Origin: Spirochaetota bacterium
GTDB lineage: Bacteria; Spirochaetota; B62-G9
Assembly: GCA_026990615.1 (NCBI GenBank)
Contig: JALXDB010000190.1
Coordinates: 1-6,533, forward strand
Length of the DNA: 6,533 nucleotides
Direction: 5' to 3'
The translations under genes were made by a program, and so were the position numbers. Below the pieces are notes generated by a model that was not told the origin of the DNA, did not search any database, and worked only from the letters and a program-made list of their open reading frames with translations. Below, in pieces: positions 5,543 through 6,533 of this stretch (position 1 is its first letter; each line of letters starts with the position of its first letter).

Positions 5543-6376
5543 CTATTTTAGCCCGTTATTGATTATATCTATCAGTTCGGCAACAGAAATGTTGTTGTTA
5601 TCTCCTATACTTTTAAGAGTTTGATCATCTTCAGCAACAACTCCCTCTTTTTGTAAAAGACCAATGATGACTTCCGGTTTTACATTTAATTCAGCACTGA
5701 TCTCAACTATTGTTTTCCTTCCATAACCCTGCCCTTCGGCCAATATAGAAACAGCTGCTTCCTCAGAACTAGGCTTTAACATTTCATATATACCGCTTGG
5801 AGATGTATCGTTTCTTGTGGCTATATCAATCAGCTTTTCAGATACGTCAGATACAACAATGCCTTTTTCGGCTAGAATTTTTTTTGCCTTGTCAAGATCA
5901 ATACCTATTGTTTTTGTAAAATCTTCAAAGCTTTTAAGCTCCAGATGGGATATCACAGGTTCATTTTTACTTTCACTCCACGAGTTTTTCAATTTATCTC
6001 CAAAATCCATTATGCTTTTGAAAGGTATCGTATTAATTAATATCCCTGCAGTAAACACAGAAATTAACAAAAAGGAAAGAATCAATTCTGTTCTCAGCTT
6101 AAATCCTTTTTTAATTCTCCCCTTTATATACACCACGATGGGATTCCAGTTGTATATTACATGAAAAATACCGAAAATAATAAAAAGATAGCCAAAAATA
6201 GTGTGTAGAGATTCCCAGCCGGATTTTTCAATACCCAGAAGAGTCCAGTTAGTCCAATTGGCTATTCTACCCGGAGGAACTATATAGAGTACAATCCCTG
6301 TAACAACCTGAAATGCAAATGTCCATAAAAGTAATAATGAAGTAAATGCTCTAAAGTTAAACTTTATTTTCTTCAT
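5543..6376 (-). CDS. DUF4405 membrane protein with duplicated C-terminal helical module
   Basis: A 277-residue membrane protein. Residues 1-120 match DUF4405, a family resembling the membrane cytochrome b subunits of formate dehydrogenases and hydrogenases. Three membrane segments lie at about 11-33, 57-79 and 97-117. Between the first two is the typical VPPGRIANWTNWTLLGI stretch. His58 and His72 in the second (SLHTIFGYLF, FHVIYNW) are plausible haem ligands. The basic loop KGRIKKGFKLR (about 85-95) should be cytoplasmic, which would put the C-terminal half outside the membrane. Residues about 145-200 and 216-272 are two similar helical modules (LDKAKKILAEKGIVV versus PEVIIGLLQKEGVVA), the second opening with GYGRKTIVEIS. 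ATG at 6374-6376 is preceded by AAGGGG (6384-6389). No redox partner lies in the window. Electron transfer or redox sensing is inferred, not shown. Confidence 0.8.
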   Translation of the reverse strand: MKKIKFNFRAFTSLLLLWTFAFQVVTGIVLYIVPPGRIANWTNWTLLGIEKSGWESLHTIFGYLFIIFGIFHVIYNWNPIVVYIKGRIKKGFKLRTELILSFLLISVFTAGILINTIPFKSIMDFGDKLKNSWSESKNEPVISHLELKSFEDFTKTIGIDLDKAKKILAEKGIVVSDVSEKLIDIATRNDTSPSGIYEMLKPSSEEAAVSILAEGQGYGRKTIVEISAELNVKPEVIIGLLQKEGVVAEDDQTLKSIGDNNNISVAELIDIINNGLK

Positions 6377-6429
6377 GTTAATACCCCTTCTTATTCCAAA
6401 TATTTGTATATATTAAATTATGGAGCAAT

Positions 6430-6458
6430 AGGATAAGAGTCTATTAAAGTATTGTAAA
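6430..6458 (-). promoter_or_regulatory. Probable promoter of the DUF4405 gene
   Basis: On the minus strand TTTACA (6453-6458, 5 of 6 matches to TTGACA) is followed after exactly 17 bases by TATCCT (6430-6435, 4 of 6 matches to TATAAT). Transcription would start near 6423, giving a leader of about 47 bases to the ATG. The imperfect -10 fits a promoter that needs an activator, and phased repeats lie immediately upstream. Confidence 0.5.
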
Positions 6459-6489
6459 AGTTTGTAATAGAATTGTTAAAAAATGTAAT
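6453..6489 (-). promoter_or_regulatory. Four phased TTACA-type direct repeats (Pho-box-like)
   Basis: Reading the minus strand towards the gene, hexamers ATTACA (6484-6489), TTAACA (6474-6479), ATTACA (6463-6468) and TTTACA (6453-6458) recur at 10, 11 and 10 bases, all on one face of the helix. The spacers are 4, 5 and 4 bases. This matches the known binding pattern of OmpR-family response regulators, in particular PhoP of Bacillus, which recognises TT(A/T/C)ACA repeats with about 5-base spacers. The gene-proximal repeat coincides with the -35. The regulator's identity is inferred. Confidence 0.5.
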
Positions 6490-6533
6490 TTGTTCTTTTA
6501 TACACATATCAATCATATAAAATTGTTTAATTT

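Noticed and set aside
5817..6164. 115-codon plus-strand reading frame opposite the DUF4405 gene
   Set aside because: It is antisense to a clearly recognised membrane protein and has no start signals of its own.

Overview
The window is AT-rich chromosomal DNA with strong GGAGG-type ribosome binding sites, tightly packed genes and no introns, so it is clearly bacterial. The gene content (thioredoxin-coupled arsenic detoxification, a DUF4405 cytochrome-b-like membrane protein, Pho-box-like direct repeats of the type bound by Gram-positive PhoP) would suit a low-GC anaerobe, possibly a clostridial Firmicute. The lineage is an inference and cannot be fixed from this sequence.

Layout. Positions 1-242 are a non-coding leader with a good sigma-A-type promoter (TTGACA at 152-157). 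It drives an arsenic resistance pair: an ACR3 arsenite efflux permease (243-1379) overlapping by ATGA with a low-molecular-weight-phosphatase-type arsenate reductase ArsC (1376-1801). After a 233-bp AT-rich gap comes a second same-strand pair: a COG0701/DUF318 (ArsP-like) permease with a CSC motif (2035-3060) and a small non-canonical CIPC thioredoxin (3083-3394). These end 12 bp from a convergent minus-strand gene for a DUF4380-like protein with a predicted sugar-mutarotase-type fold (3407-4297). That gene is divergent from a short-chain dehydrogenase/reductase (4462-5241). A 301-bp gap (5242-5542) holds a decayed tandem repeat that overlaps the SDR stop codon, and a 62-bp structure with perfect 13-bp inverted ends. 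Last, on the minus strand, is a DUF4405 membrane protein with a duplicated C-terminal helical module (5543-6376). Its upstream region (6377-6533) carries a promoter and four helically phased TTACA-type repeats.

How the genes fit together. ArsC would reduce arsenate to arsenite with electrons from a thioredoxin, and ACR3 would export the arsenite. The ArsP-like permease and its thioredoxin form an accessory module commonly seen near arsenic genes; the thioredoxin could reduce the permease cysteines, ArsC, or both. No ArsR repressor lies in the window, so the regulator must be encoded elsewhere. The DUF4380/SDR pair looks like carbon metabolism unrelated to arsenic. I see no convincing wholly new system. 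The best leads are the phased repeats in front of the DUF4405 gene, the cysteine-rich tail of ACR3, the permease-thioredoxin pair, and the two repeat structures between the SDR and DUF4405 genes.
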